DNA of 64,000 nucleotides. It comes from Dongia_B soli. Lineage in GTDB: Bacteria; Pseudomonadota; Alphaproteobacteria; Dongiales; Dongiaceae. How positions within the stretch are numbered: the first letter of the stretch is position 1; each line of letters opens with the position of its first letter. The notes under the pieces were generated by a model. That model had not been told where the DNA came from and ran no database searches. It was given only the letters and a program-made list of their open reading frames with translations. The stretch is taken from NCBI RefSeq assembly GCF_034044715.1, contig NZ_JAXCLW010000001.1, positions 1,116,001 through 1,180,000 on the forward strand. Direction: 5' to 3'. This document shows, piece by piece, positions 35,428 to 44,824 of the stretch. A program made the translations under genes and the position numbers.

Positions 35428-36255
35428 TCAGGGTTTCAGCCGATATCCGGTCCTGAACCAGATATAGACCCATAGGAACAGAACCAGGTCCACGATTGCA
35501 ACCACCGAGACGGCGAGGCCGAGATCGGTTCCTTCGCCGGTCAGGCCATGGCGAAAGCCGTCGATCACATAAAAGATCGGATTGAAGCGGATGACTTGCT
35601 GCGCCAGTTCCGGCAGATCCGCGATGCGGTAGAACACCCCGGATAGGAATGAAAGCGGCAGCAGCATGAAAGTCATGATCGCTGCATATTGATCCCATTT
35701 CTGCGCCCAGACGCCGACTAGGGTGCCGATCAGCCCATGCATGATCGTGCCGGCCACAGCAAAGAAGATGAGCGCCAGCGGATCGTGCGGGCGCAGTGGG
35801 GCGAAGACCAGCGACATCACCGCCACCGCCAGGCCGACGGCGAGGCCGCAGATCGCCGGGCCGATGCAATAGGCCAGGCTGCGCTCGAAGGCAGTCACCG
35901 GCGCCATCAACTGGTCGAAGATCACCCGCTCATGCTTGTCCAGGATGAGGGTCGCCGCGGAAGCTTCGTAGGCTTTCTCGCAGGCGGCATAGATGATCAG
36001 GCCCGGGGCGATGAAGGCCAGCAGATCGCCGCCGGCATTGCCTCGCATCGTCGAGATCGCCAGATGGAAAATCGTCAGATAGAGCAGGCAGGACACGACC
36101 GGCCCCAGGACCTGATAGTGATAGTCGGCCAAGCCGCCGCGGATCTGCCGTCCCGTCAGGGCACCGAGGCCGATCCAGTTAACCAGCCCGAAACGACGCG
36201 GCTGCAATGGGCCAATTCCGGCTTGCCGCGCGGACGAGGGCGGAAAGGGTTTCAT
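35428..36255 (-). CDS. ABC-2 type permease, second of a tandem pair
   Basis: A 275-residue integral membrane protein with six helices. ABC-2 signatures are PLSFLSGVFYRIADLPELAQ and NPIFYVIDGFRHGLTG. It probably exports a lipid-linked sugar, polymer or drug-like compound, as this family does. Its ATG overlaps the stop of the preceding permease as ATGA. No ATP-binding subunit is encoded nearby, which is unusual. Confidence 0.85.
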   Translation of the reverse strand: MKPFPPSSARQAGIGPLQPRRFGLVNWIGLGALTGRQIRGGLADYHYQVLGPVVSCLLYLTIFHLAISTMRGNAGGDLLAFIAPGLIIYAACEKAYEASAATLILDKHERVIFDQLMAPVTAFERSLAYCIGPAICGLAVGLAVAVMSLVFAPLRPHDPLALIFFAVAGTIMHGLIGTLVGVWAQKWDQYAAIMTFMLLPLSFLSGVFYRIADLPELAQQVIRFNPIFYVIDGFRHGLTGEGTDLGLAVSVVAIVDLVLFLWVYIWFRTGYRLKP

Positions 36256-37103
36256 GCCTTCAGCTTGTAGCCGCGGGCAAAGCAGCGATGCACCAGGACC
36301 AGTAGCACCAGGTTGCTGACGCAGAGGATTGCGATACCGGCTGCCAGGGAGCCATCGGCATGGCCGATGAAGCCATAGCGGAAACCGTCGATCATGTAGA
36401 AGAACGGATTGACATGGGCGACGGCTTTCCATGCCGGCGACAGGCGCTCGGTGGAATAGAAGGTGCCGGATAGGAAGGAAAGCGGCGTGATGACGAAATT
36501 GGTCACCGCCGCCATATGATCGAACTTTTCTGCCCAGATACCGGCCAGCATGCCGATCAAAGCCAGCAGCAGGCTGGCCATCACCCCGTGGAACAAGGCG
36601 AACAGCGGATGGGCGATGGTGATCGGCACGAAAATCCACATGGCAAGGCCGGTCGCGAGGCCGACGGCGAGGCCGCGGGTCAGGCCGCCCGCCGCAACGC
36701 CGATGGTTTGTTCCAGCGGCGAGAGCGGCGGCATCAGGAGATCGACGATATTGCCCTGGACCTTGGCGATCATCAGCGAGGAGGAGGTATTGGCGAAGGC
36801 GTTCTGGGTCATCGCCATCATGATCAGGCCAGGCACCAGAAACAGGATATAAGGCTGGCCGCCGACCTGATCCACGGAATGACCGAGCGCCAGCACGAAG
36901 ACCGCCAGGAACAGCAAGGTCGTCACCATCGGCGCCAGGATCGTCTGGGTGCCGACGGCAATGAAGCGGCGGACCTCCTTGGCATAGAGCGTGCCGAAGC
37001 CGATCCAGTTGAAGCCGCCATAGGCGCGCGGGGCGAGACGGGGCAGGGTCGGGTTGGAGAAGGGGGCGGATGAAAGGCCGCCAGGCTGCGTGCTGTTTTG
37101 CAT
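36252..37103 (-). CDS. ABC-2 type permease, first of a tandem pair
   Basis: A 283-residue permease with six helices and the same end motif set: PLSFLSGTFYSTERLSPAWK and NPFFYMIDGFRYGFIG. It is clearly related to the next gene and diverged from it, so the two probably form a heterodimer. I use the ATG at 37103; the frame continues upstream to 37370 only as antisense of recX. The ATPase partner must be encoded elsewhere. Confidence 0.85.
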   Translation of the reverse strand: MQNSTQPGGLSSAPFSNPTLPRLAPRAYGGFNWIGFGTLYAKEVRRFIAVGTQTILAPMVTTLLFLAVFVLALGHSVDQVGGQPYILFLVPGLIMMAMTQNAFANTSSSLMIAKVQGNIVDLLMPPLSPLEQTIGVAAGGLTRGLAVGLATGLAMWIFVPITIAHPLFALFHGVMASLLLALIGMLAGIWAEKFDHMAAVTNFVITPLSFLSGTFYSTERLSPAWKAVAHVNPFFYMIDGFRYGFIGHADGSLAAGIAILCVSNLVLLVLVHRCFARGYKLKA

Positions 37104-37226
37104 GGCGAGAAAATACTGGCGGTGGGATTGACTGGCAAGGCCGGCCGGCGCATGGCTTCCCCAGCCACCGGACAGGCCTTGGCAAGCTACGGAGGAAGAC
37201 TTCGGGATCAGCATGACGACAACCGT

Positions 37227-37787
37227 ATGACAGAAAAACGCAAACCGCAGCGCCTCACCCCGGCCAATCTGCGTGAGGCCGTGCTCAATTACCTCGACCG
37301 CTTCGTGGCCTCGACCAAGCGGCTCGATCAGGTCATGACGCGCAAAATCCGCGCCTCCGCCGCGGCGCATGGCGACGATCCCGCGCCCCTGCTGGCGGCC
37401 TTGCCGCCGATCCTGGCCAGCCTAGCGGCGCAGGGCGTGCTGAATGACCGCAACCTTGCCGAAGCCAAGGCCCGGGCAATGATCCGGCGCGGCGGGTCGC
37501 GGGCCAAGATCCTGCACAACCTCGCCGGCAAAGGGATCGACTCCGCGACGGCCTCGGCGGCGTTCGCTCGCATGGCGCAGGAATTTGACAATCCGGAACT
37601 GGAAGCAGCCACTGCCTTCGCCCGCCGCCGCCGCCTCGGCCCGTTCCGGTCTGATCCGGCGAGCCGGTCAGAAAACCGACAGAAGGATCTCGCCGCCATG
37701 GCCCGGGCCGGCTTTTCCAGCGGCCTAGCGCGGCAGGTCATCGGTGCGAGCAGCGATGGCGAGGTCGACGACCTCATCGAGGAGTAA
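37227..37787 (+). CDS. recX: RecX-family regulatory protein
   Basis: A 186-residue helical protein of the RecX type, which blocks RecA filament growth. Typical helices are NLREAVLNYLDRFVASTKRL, ILASLAAQGVLNDRNLAEAK and IRRGGSRAKILHNLAGKGID. The alphaproteobacterial form is divergent and I see the usual GxS-R-I-x-LxxKGI core. ATG 37227 has no clear ribosome site; an ATG at 37152 in the same frame would add 25 residues. It is not next to recA here. It is divergent from the ABC-2 pair. Confidence 0.8.
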   Translation: MTEKRKPQRLTPANLREAVLNYLDRFVASTKRLDQVMTRKIRASAAAHGDDPAPLLAALPPILASLAAQGVLNDRNLAEAKARAMIRRGGSRAKILHNLAGKGIDSATASAAFARMAQEFDNPELEAATAFARRRRLGPFRSDPASRSENRQKDLAAMARAGFSSGLARQVIGASSDGEVDDLIEE

Positions 37788-37856
37788 TGTGAAAGGGAGC
37801 GAGCCGTGACGTTGTGACGGCTGGACAAGCGGAACTGCCGGGGGCAGTTTAGCGCC

Positions 37857-39245
37857 ATGACCGACATAGATTCTCCCCGCGGCCCGGCTGCCGAGCGGCC
37901 GTTTCATCTGGTTTCCGAAGATACTGCCGCGACAGCGACGCCGCCGCTTCGCGTTGACCTCGCCATTATCGGCGGTGGCATGGTCGGCATGTCACTGGCG
38001 ATCGCCTGCAGCGAGCACGGTATCAAGACCGCCTTGATCGAAGCGGAACCGGCGCCGGCGCTGACCGATCGCGGTTACGACGGCCGTTCCTCCGCCATCG
38101 CCTATGGCTCGCAACAGGTGCTGAAGGCGATCGGCGTCTGGGATTTGCTGAAGGATCAGGCGCAGCCGATCCTCGACATTCGCGTCACCGATGGCGGTGG
38201 CGATCAGCGCGATGCCAGGCGGCCGGGCGGGGTTTCTCCTTTCTTCGTGCATTACAGCCACCGCGATCTCGCGGAAGATGGCACGGCCGCGCAATCAGGC
38301 GAGGCGCCACCTTTCGGCTATATCGTGGAAAACCGGATCAGCCGCGTTGCTTTGTTCGAGCGGTTGAAAGCTTGCCCGAATGTGAGCCATATCGCGCCCG
38401 CTACCGCTATGTCGTTCAAGCTGGATGCGGAACGCGCCCAGGTCAGCCTGCATGACGGCCGGCGGATCGGAGCAGCGCTGGTGGTTGCGGCGGATGGCCG
38501 CCAATCGGCCTTGCGCGGTTTCGCCGGCATCGGCATCAGCGAATCCGATTACCGGCAAAGCGCCATCGTCTGCACGGTGGTGCATGAAAAGCCGCATCAT
38601 GGCGTCGCCCATGAACATTTCCTGCCGGCCGGGCCTTTCGCCATGTTGCCGATGACCGATGATCGCGATGACGAGGGACATGTCCGGCATCGGTCGTCGA
38701 TCGTCTGGACGGAGGATCCGCGCCTGGTGCCGATGTTGCTGGCACTCGATGATGATGCTTTTGGCGCTGAGATCGAGCGGCGCTTCGGTCTGACCCTTGG
38801 TCGTGTACGACCTTTGGGGCCGCGCTTCTCTTATCCGCTGAAACTGCTGGTGGCGGAGAAATATCTCGCCGACCGGATGGTGCTGGTGGGCGATGCAGCG
38901 CATGGCATTCATCCCATCGCCGGCCAGGGCTTCAATCTGGGGATACGCGATGTCGCCGCGCTGGCCGAAGTATTGGTCGATGCCAGGCGGCTCGGCCAGG
39001 ATATCGGCTCGCCTCTGGTGCTGGAGCGTTATGCCCGCTGGCGTCGTTTCGACAATCTGCTTCTGGTCGGCGTCACGGATGGGCTGACGCGGCTCTTCTC
39101 CAATGATCTGCCCCCTTTGCGCCTGGCGCGCGATCTTGGTTTTGCCCTGTTCAACAAGCTGAAGCCGGCCAAGCGGCTGGCGATGCGTCACGCCATGGGG
39201 CTGGTCGGCGACCTGCCGAAACTGGTGCGCGGCAAGCCCCTGTGA
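37857..39245 (+). CDS. UbiH/UbiF/COQ6-family FAD monooxygenase
   Basis: A 462-residue flavoprotein hydroxylase, probably adding a hydroxyl to the ring of a ubiquinone precursor. The FAD-binding GGGMVG is at residues 39-44 and DGRSSAIAYGSQQVL about 45 residues later. The second FAD motif is GDAAHGIHPIAGQGFNLGIRD near residue 344. The extra 30-residue N-terminal tail and an insertion around residues 120-150 make it longer than the usual 390-410. Which ring position it acts on cannot be told from sequence. Confidence 0.87.
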   Translation: MTDIDSPRGPAAERPFHLVSEDTAATATPPLRVDLAIIGGGMVGMSLAIACSEHGIKTALIEAEPAPALTDRGYDGRSSAIAYGSQQVLKAIGVWDLLKDQAQPILDIRVTDGGGDQRDARRPGGVSPFFVHYSHRDLAEDGTAAQSGEAPPFGYIVENRISRVALFERLKACPNVSHIAPATAMSFKLDAERAQVSLHDGRRIGAALVVAADGRQSALRGFAGIGISESDYRQSAIVCTVVHEKPHHGVAHEHFLPAGPFAMLPMTDDRDDEGHVRHRSSIVWTEDPRLVPMLLALDDDAFGAEIERRFGLTLGRVRPLGPRFSYPLKLLVAEKYLADRMVLVGDAAHGIHPIAGQGFNLGIRDVAALAEVLVDARRLGQDIGSPLVLERYARWRRFDNLLLVGVTDGLTRLFSNDLPPLRLARDLGFALFNKLKPAKRLAMRHAMGLVGDLPKLVRGKPL

Positions 39246-39261
39246 CAGTGAGACGAATTTA

Positions 39262-39954
39262 ATGACCAAAGCGGATCTGGCGGCCACGCCCCATCTGGCG
39301 GGCCTCATCATTTTCGACTGCGACGGTGTGTTGATTGATAGCGAATGGATCGCTTGCGAGGTCGAGGCCGAAGTCTTGAGCGAGCATGGCTTTCCCATGA
39401 CGGCGGATGATGTGCGGCGACTGTTACTGGGTATCAGTACGGCGTCATCACTCATCGTGCTGGAGCGCGAATACGGCCGGCGTCCAAGCGCTGAAATCAT
39501 GGGCGAGGTCAAATGCCGGCTGCTGGACGCTTTCACCGCACGGCTGGATGTCGTGCCGGGCATCCGGGAGGTATTGACGCGCCTCCCGGGCCGACGCTGC
39601 GTCGCCTCGTCGAGCGATCCCGAGCGGCTGCGCCATTGCCTGGGTCTCGTCGGTCTTTACGATGATTTGACGCCGCATATCTTCAGCGCGACGATGGTGC
39701 GCAATGGCAAACCGGCGCCAGACCTTTTCCTGCATGCCGCAGCGCAGATGCAAGTGGCGCCAGCGGATTGTGTGGTGGTCGAGGACAGCGTGGCTGGTGT
39801 CACGGGGGCGCGGGCGGCCGGCATGACGGCAATCGGCTTCATCGGCGGCCGGCATTGCGGCCCCGGTCACGGCGCGCAGCTGCGCGAGGCAGGCGCCCAT
39901 CGTATCGTCCAAAACTATGATCAGTTTCTGATGGGAGTTTCCGGTGACGAATGA
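39262..39954 (+). CDS. HAD-family hydrolase (phosphatase/phosphomutase type)
   Basis: A 230-residue HAD superfamily protein of subfamily IA. The nucleophile motif FDCDGVLIDSE gives Asp19 and Asp21. CVASSSDPERL corresponds to motif II and PDLFLHAA...CVVVEDSVAGV to motifs III and IV. It resembles beta-phosphoglucomutase and phosphoglycolate phosphatase; the substrate is unclear. It overlaps the following gene by 11 bases and follows the UbiH gene by 16, so the three likely form an operon. Confidence 0.85.
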   Translation: MTKADLAATPHLAGLIIFDCDGVLIDSEWIACEVEAEVLSEHGFPMTADDVRRLLLGISTASSLIVLEREYGRRPSAEIMGEVKCRLLDAFTARLDVVPGIREVLTRLPGRRCVASSSDPERLRHCLGLVGLYDDLTPHIFSATMVRNGKPAPDLFLHAAAQMQVAPADCVVVEDSVAGVTGARAAGMTAIGFIGGRHCGPGHGAQLREAGAHRIVQNYDQFLMGVSGDE

Positions 39955-40915
39955 TGCTGCACTGCCGCGCACCCTGACGTTAGATGTCCTGGATCGCCCC
40001 GATCTGCCGGCCTTGATACCGGCTTTGCAAGCAGCGTCTGAAGCCGGCAATGCGGCAGCGTCCTATCTGCTGGGATTGCTCTATGAACTGGCGATCGGCA
40101 CCAAGCGCGATTTCGCGCTGACCGCCACCTATCATTGCCGGGCGATGGAGCAGGATGCCGATGCCCTGATCCGCCTCGAAGAAACGCCGCCGGTCAATCC
40201 GCGGCAACAGGTCAGGCCAGGCACCGAGGCGATGTTCCGCATGTCGCGCCTTGCCATGGCGGTCGGCGACGAGGCCGGCTATGCCAATGCCTTGCATTGC
40301 TTCTCGCGTCTGGCGGCCTGGGGCGACGATCGCGCTTTGGCGCATCTTGCTTTAATGACCCTCTGGGGCATGGGCGTGCCGAACAATAACGAAGAAGGCC
40401 TGCGCCTGCTGCGCGCCGGGGCCCAACAGGGCGCGGTCGTGGCCCTGGACGAATTAGGTTGGTTGGAAGTGCAGGGCCAGTTGGTGCCGAAGAATGTCGC
40501 GGGCGGCCTGACGAAATTGCGTCAGGCGGCCGAAGCCGGCTACGGCCAGGCGCAATGCCGGCTGGGGCAGTTGCTCGTTGAGGGGCGTATCCTGCCGCGT
40601 GATCTCGATGCAGGAGCCGATTGGCTGGGCCAGGCGGCGGCGCAAGGCTATGCCGGTGCCTTCCATCCTTATGGCACGCTGCTTGCCGAACATGGTGATG
40701 ATGACGAGAGTTTCAGCGAGGGGATCTGCTATCTCGATCTTGCCGTTGATAGCGGCATCCTCGCCGCCAAAGCCGATCTCGACAGTGCCCGGCAGCAGGC
40801 ACCGGCTGAGGTGGTGGCCGCCGCCACGGCGCAGCGTGCTGCCTGGCAGATGCATCCGAGCCGTGAATCGACGCAGCTCATGCCCTTCGCTTATGAAGCA
40901 ATCAGTGACGGATAA
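39944..40915 (+). CDS. Sel1-repeat (TPR-like) protein
   Basis: A 323-residue soluble protein built mostly from Sel1-like repeats: AASYLLGLLYELAIGTKRDF, ALAHLALMTLWGMGVPNNNE, GYGQAQCRLGQLLVEGRILP and GYAGAFHPYGTLLAEHG. It has no signal peptide, so it probably acts as a scaffold in the cytoplasm. GTG start at 39944 with GGGAG upstream; it overlaps the HAD gene by 11 bases. It converges on the DUF971 gene with an 8-base gap. The function is unknown. Confidence 0.82.
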   Translation: MTNDAALPRTLTLDVLDRPDLPALIPALQAASEAGNAAASYLLGLLYELAIGTKRDFALTATYHCRAMEQDADALIRLEETPPVNPRQQVRPGTEAMFRMSRLAMAVGDEAGYANALHCFSRLAAWGDDRALAHLALMTLWGMGVPNNNEEGLRLLRAGAQQGAVVALDELGWLEVQGQLVPKNVAGGLTKLRQAAEAGYGQAQCRLGQLLVEGRILPRDLDAGADWLGQAAAQGYAGAFHPYGTLLAEHGDDDESFSEGICYLDLAVDSGILAAKADLDSARQQAPAEVVAAATAQRAAWQMHPSRESTQLMPFAYEAISDG

Positions 40916-40923
40916 CGGGTCGA

Positions 40924-41325
40924 TCAGCGCGGATCGCGGCTGAGGCCCTTGGCAGCCAGGTCCTCGAGATAGCGCGCCCATAACTCATCCTGCTTCTCGC
41001 CGATCTCATAGAGATAGCGCCAGGAGAAGATGCCGGTATCGTGCATGTCGTCGAACTGGATGCGCACGGCGTAATGACCGACCGGCTCCAGTCCCATGAT
41101 GCCGACATGGCGACGTCCGGCGACCAGGGTCTTCTGCCCAGGCCCGTGACCCTGAACTTCGGCGGAGGGGCTTTCGACCCGCAGGAATTCCGCCGGATAG
41201 CGGAAGGTGACGCCATTATCGAAAGCGACTTCGAGGATCTTTTCCGCTTTCAGCAGGCGGATTTCCAAAGGCCAGTGGACGGCGCCGGCATTGCCGTTCT
41301 GATCCGCCGGTCGGCCTTCGGTCAT
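40924..41325 (-). CDS. DUF971-family protein
   Basis: A 133-residue protein carrying the DUF971 (GBBH-like N-terminal) fold. Visible blocks are PLEIRLLKAEKILEVAFDNG, FRYPAEFLRVESPSAEVQGH, YAVRIQFDDMHDTGIFSWRY and LYEIGEKQDELW. Such proteins occur alone in proteobacteria near iron-sulfur or folate-type housekeeping genes; their function is not established. Its ATG overlaps the Trm112 stop by four bases, so the two are co-translated. Confidence 0.88.
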   Translation of the reverse strand: MTEGRPADQNGNAGAVHWPLEIRLLKAEKILEVAFDNGVTFRYPAEFLRVESPSAEVQGHGPGQKTLVAGRRHVGIMGLEPVGHYAVRIQFDDMHDTGIFSWRYLYEIGEKQDELWARYLEDLAAKGLSRDPR

Positions 41326-41564
41326 TTCAGGAAATCCTCGTCGTTCAGCGACCGTGCTTCATCGACCAGCATGATGGGGATGCCGTCACGGATCGGATAA
41401 GCAAGACCCGCTTGTTTGCTGATCAATTCCTGGCGCGCGGCATCATAGATCAGCGGCCCTTTGGTCAAGGGGCAGACCAGGATTTCCAACAATTTGCGAT
41501 CGACGCCAGGCCGCGGTTCGTAACCAGGGCCGGGTTCGTCGCCGGATATGGGCTGATCGTTCAT
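41322..41564 (-). CDS. Trm112-family zinc-ribbon-like protein
   Basis: An 80-residue protein of the Trm112/YcaR family: LLEILVCPLTKGPLIYD, then LAYPIRDGIPIMLVDEAR. Bacterial members lack most zinc-binding cysteines, as here with a single one in CPLTKGPL. Eukaryotic Trm112 activates methyltransferases; the bacterial role is unclear. It is coupled to the DUF971 gene and preceded by the Lon-N gene. Confidence 0.9.
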   Translation of the reverse strand: MNDQPISGDEPGPGYEPRPGVDRKLLEILVCPLTKGPLIYDAARQELISKQAGLAYPIRDGIPIMLVDEARSLNDEDFLK

Positions 41565-41609
41565 GGGTGTCCTCCGGTCGTCAATGCGCCGATATCAGGG
41601 CAACGGCTG

Positions 41610-42308
41610 TCAATGCAATGGCCGGTCGCGTTGTTCATGGGTGGCGATGGCCAGCTCGAACATGGCGGTCAGCATATCGGCCAGGGTATCGAGATCGGGG
41701 CATTCCAGCAGACTTTGCTTTTCCGCCGCGGTGAAGGGACAAAGCATGGCCAATGAAACCACCAGATGTTCGTCTTCGGCCTCGGCCAGCGCCTGCTTGT
41801 CGACACCCATCTGGCGCATCTCCAGAAAACTCTTCAGGAGATCGAGGAAGTGATCGCGATCGGCCAGCACGAAGCCGCGCTCCATCATGTCTTCATGATA
41901 GGGCGAGAAATCGATCGCCGCCTGACGGAAGCCCTCGGCATGGCGCGGCAACTCATGCGTGATGCGGAAACGCGCCAGACCGGACAAGGTGATCATATAC
42001 CGGCCGTCTTCAGTTTCCTCGAAAGCGACGATCCGGCCGGCGCAGCCGACCTGCTGCAGCGGCGGCACAGCTGTCGATTTCAAATCGCGATCGGCGCCGG
42101 CCTGCAGCGGCTGAACCATGCCGATCAGCCGCGCCGGATGCATCAGCGATTGCCGCACCATCGCCAGATAGCGCGGCTCGAAGATGTTCAGCGGCAACCG
42201 ACCGCCCGGCAGGAGCAGCGCCTCGGTCAACGGGAATAAGGGGATCGATCCCGGCAGCTCATCGAAGCCGGGATCGAAAGGACCGAGGGATGTTGGGCCG
42301 GAACGCAT
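41610..42308 (-). CDS. Lon N-terminal (substrate-binding) domain protein
   Basis: A 232-residue stand-alone LON substrate-binding domain: IPLFPLTEALLLPGGRLPLN followed by IFEPRYLAMV and GCAGRIVAFEETEDGRY. There is no ATPase or peptidase part. Such proteins may help select substrates or act independently; the function is not settled. It lies between the thioredoxin-TPR gene (25 bases upstream) and Trm112, and the four genes 43254 to 40924 look like one leftward operon. Confidence 0.9.
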   Translation of the reverse strand: MRSGPTSLGPFDPGFDELPGSIPLFPLTEALLLPGGRLPLNIFEPRYLAMVRQSLMHPARLIGMVQPLQAGADRDLKSTAVPPLQQVGCAGRIVAFEETEDGRYMITLSGLARFRITHELPRHAEGFRQAAIDFSPYHEDMMERGFVLADRDHFLDLLKSFLEMRQMGVDKQALAEAEDEHLVVSLAMLCPFTAAEKQSLLECPDLDTLADMLTAMFELAIATHEQRDRPLH

Positions 42309-42333
42309 ATGAGTAGGGTTACCTGCTTAGCGG

Positions 42334-43254
<921 letters not shown>

Positions 43255-43451
43255 TCAATCAACTCCGGCAAAGATCCAACATGAAGGGGAGACAATCCCC
43301 GAATACAAATTCCGATAGGCCTATTAGATGGCGCGTAACCGCGGAACGATCAAGCGTTCACACCCGCGGTTCCGGGCCGCGTCGCCGGCATGGCATCTGC
43401 CGGTGTCGCAAATGTCATAAGCGCCCACTTGGAGCCGCGAGGGCTGCCCGG

Positions 43452-44018
43452 TCAGGCGAAGCGCATCAGTTGCGGTTTGTGTCCCTCCGCTTCCAGGAAG
43501 CGCAGCAGATCCGCGGGCGACAGCGCCGTGGTCTTGGTATTGACCAGCGGATGGCAATTGACCGGATCGCGGGTCAGCAGATCCTCATCCAGCACCACCC
43601 GCACTTTATTCTCCTTGTCGTTGATAATCGAGAACGGCGTCACCGCGCCCGGCAGGACGCCGAGATAGGTCATCAGCCGGTCGGCACTGCCAAAGCTGAG
43701 CTTGCCAGCGCCCAATTGTTCGCCCAGCGTCTTGAGATCGACGCGCTTGTCTTCCTCGACGACAACCAGCCACATCTCCTCCTTCTTGTTGCGAAGGAAC
43801 AGGTTCTTGATATGGCCGCCGGGCAATTCGCCGCGCAGGTTCTTGGCCTCATCGACCGTGAAGACCGCGGCATGGTCCACCGTGCGGCTGACGATGCCAA
43901 GATCATTGAGCCGAGCGAGCAATTGCTCCGCCGAGGTCGGCAAAGCGGGCGCCTCTGTGCCATCGGCCTGCGGGTTCCGTGCGTCCTTCCCGGGTGCGGC
44001 GGCCTGGCTTTCGCTCAT
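43452..44018 (-). CDS. Prolyl-tRNA deacylase (YbaK/ProXp-ala type)
   Basis: A 188-residue single editing domain. HTVDHAAVFTV-type and GGHIKNLFLRNKKEEMWLVV blocks, then LGVLPGAVTPFSIIND, match the ProXp-ala branch that clears alanine wrongly attached to tRNA-Pro. The first ~25 residues are a Pro/Ala-rich tail. It acts in the cytoplasm as a free-standing enzyme. It stands alone: 197 bases before the thioredoxin gene and divergent from the tRNA-Gly(GCC) region. Confidence 0.88.
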   Translation of the reverse strand: MSESQAAAPGKDARNPQADGTEAPALPTSAEQLLARLNDLGIVSRTVDHAAVFTVDEAKNLRGELPGGHIKNLFLRNKKEEMWLVVVEEDKRVDLKTLGEQLGAGKLSFGSADRLMTYLGVLPGAVTPFSIINDKENKVRVVLDEDLLTRDPVNCHPLVNTKTTALSPADLLRFLEAEGHKPQLMRFA

Positions 44019-44192
44019 CGCACATCTCCTTGCTGATCACGCTGGCCGGACCACACGGCCCGGCGCAATTCTTCGCGGTCGTTATAATCATCCTTGCGCC
44101 CGACCGCAAACCGGCATGGCCGGTTTGCATTCTCCTCCGCCGGCACCGACTCGATTTTGCTAAGTCCCGGAAAATCGGCTGAAATTTGGTAC

Positions 44193-44220
44193 TTGCAAAT
44201 GATCAGGCGATGGGTAATAT
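44193..44220 (+). promoter_or_regulatory. Possible promoter of tRNA-Gly(GCC)
   Basis: TTGCAA (44193-44198) and TAATAT (44215-44220) are 16 bases apart and lie 66 bases before the tRNA. The match to consensus is only moderate. Confidence 0.4.
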
Positions 44221-44285
44221 GCGCCGCGCTGACCGGGCAGCCAGCGAAACCCATCGGTTGCCATCCAGGTCGCGCCGCACGGAGC

Positions 44286-44360
44286 GCGGGCGTAGCTCAG
44301 GGGTAGAGCACAACCTTGCCAAGGTTGGGGTCGAGGGTTCGAATCCCTTCGCCCGCTCCA
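44286..44360 (+). tRNA. tRNA-Gly (anticodon GCC)
   Basis: The gene starts GCGGGCGTAGCTCAGGGGTA, has the anticodon loop TTGCCAA with anticodon GCC, and the T loop GGTTCGAATCC. The acceptor strand CGCCCGC pairs with the 5' GCGGGCG, and CCA is encoded. The length is 75 bases including CCA. Confidence 0.97.
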
Positions 44361-44824
44361 ATTTCTACAAATTTCCCGACTATTTTTGACTTTGCCTTGG
44401 GCGCGGTTCGAGAGCAAGGGCCGGCGCCCCCCTGTCCGCATGGCCGAAAGCTTTCCGATGCCTGTTCGAACCCGTTTCGAATCGCCCGCTGGAGTCCGGA
44501 TATCTTGAACCATATGGGCGCGCTTCCTAACTCGATATACGCGGGAGTCCCGCCTGTTCAACGTCATCGCATTGGAGGAGGAAGGGTCCCCACTGCCCCG
44601 CATTTCCAGTGGCGGCTTCGTCGCGACAGTCGCTGGCGAGGCAGATGCGGCGGCGGTGGCCTTGCCGGTAAGGTAACGGTCGCAGAGCTCCCGTAGTCGA
44701 GCCATGCCACGTCCGCGCTCCTAGCGGCAGGTCACTTTTGTGCGAGTGGGCTTTATTGGGGTGGCCCGACCTCTCCAATGCGCATTCATTGTCGATGCTT
44801 CGCTCAACCGAGGAGCTTTTGCCG
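44361..44824. other. Intergenic region after tRNA-Gly(GCC)
   Basis: About 460 bases with no supported gene. The minus-strand frame 44160-44705 reads through the tRNA and gives the well-known false peptide WSGRRDSNPRPQPWQG, so I reject it. I see no integrase remnant and no repeat of the tRNA 3' end, hence no sign of an inserted element. The promoter of the glycosyltransferase gene must lie near 44720-44800. Confidence 0.4.

Noticed and set aside
35428..37185. A single 585-codon minus-strand frame over both ABC-2 permeases
   Set aside because: Its first half is Arg/Pro-rich nonsense in the wrong frame of the first permease. Two separate genes with an ATGA overlap fit the helices and motifs.
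44160..44705. Minus-strand open frame of 181 codons across tRNA-Gly(GCC)
   Set aside because: It reads through the tRNA and yields the well-known false peptide SGRRDSNPRPQPWQG. A tRNA explains the sequence fully.
44286..44824. tRNA-Gly(GCC) as the attachment site of an integrated element
   Set aside because: No integrase gene and no second copy of the tRNA 3' end in the window.
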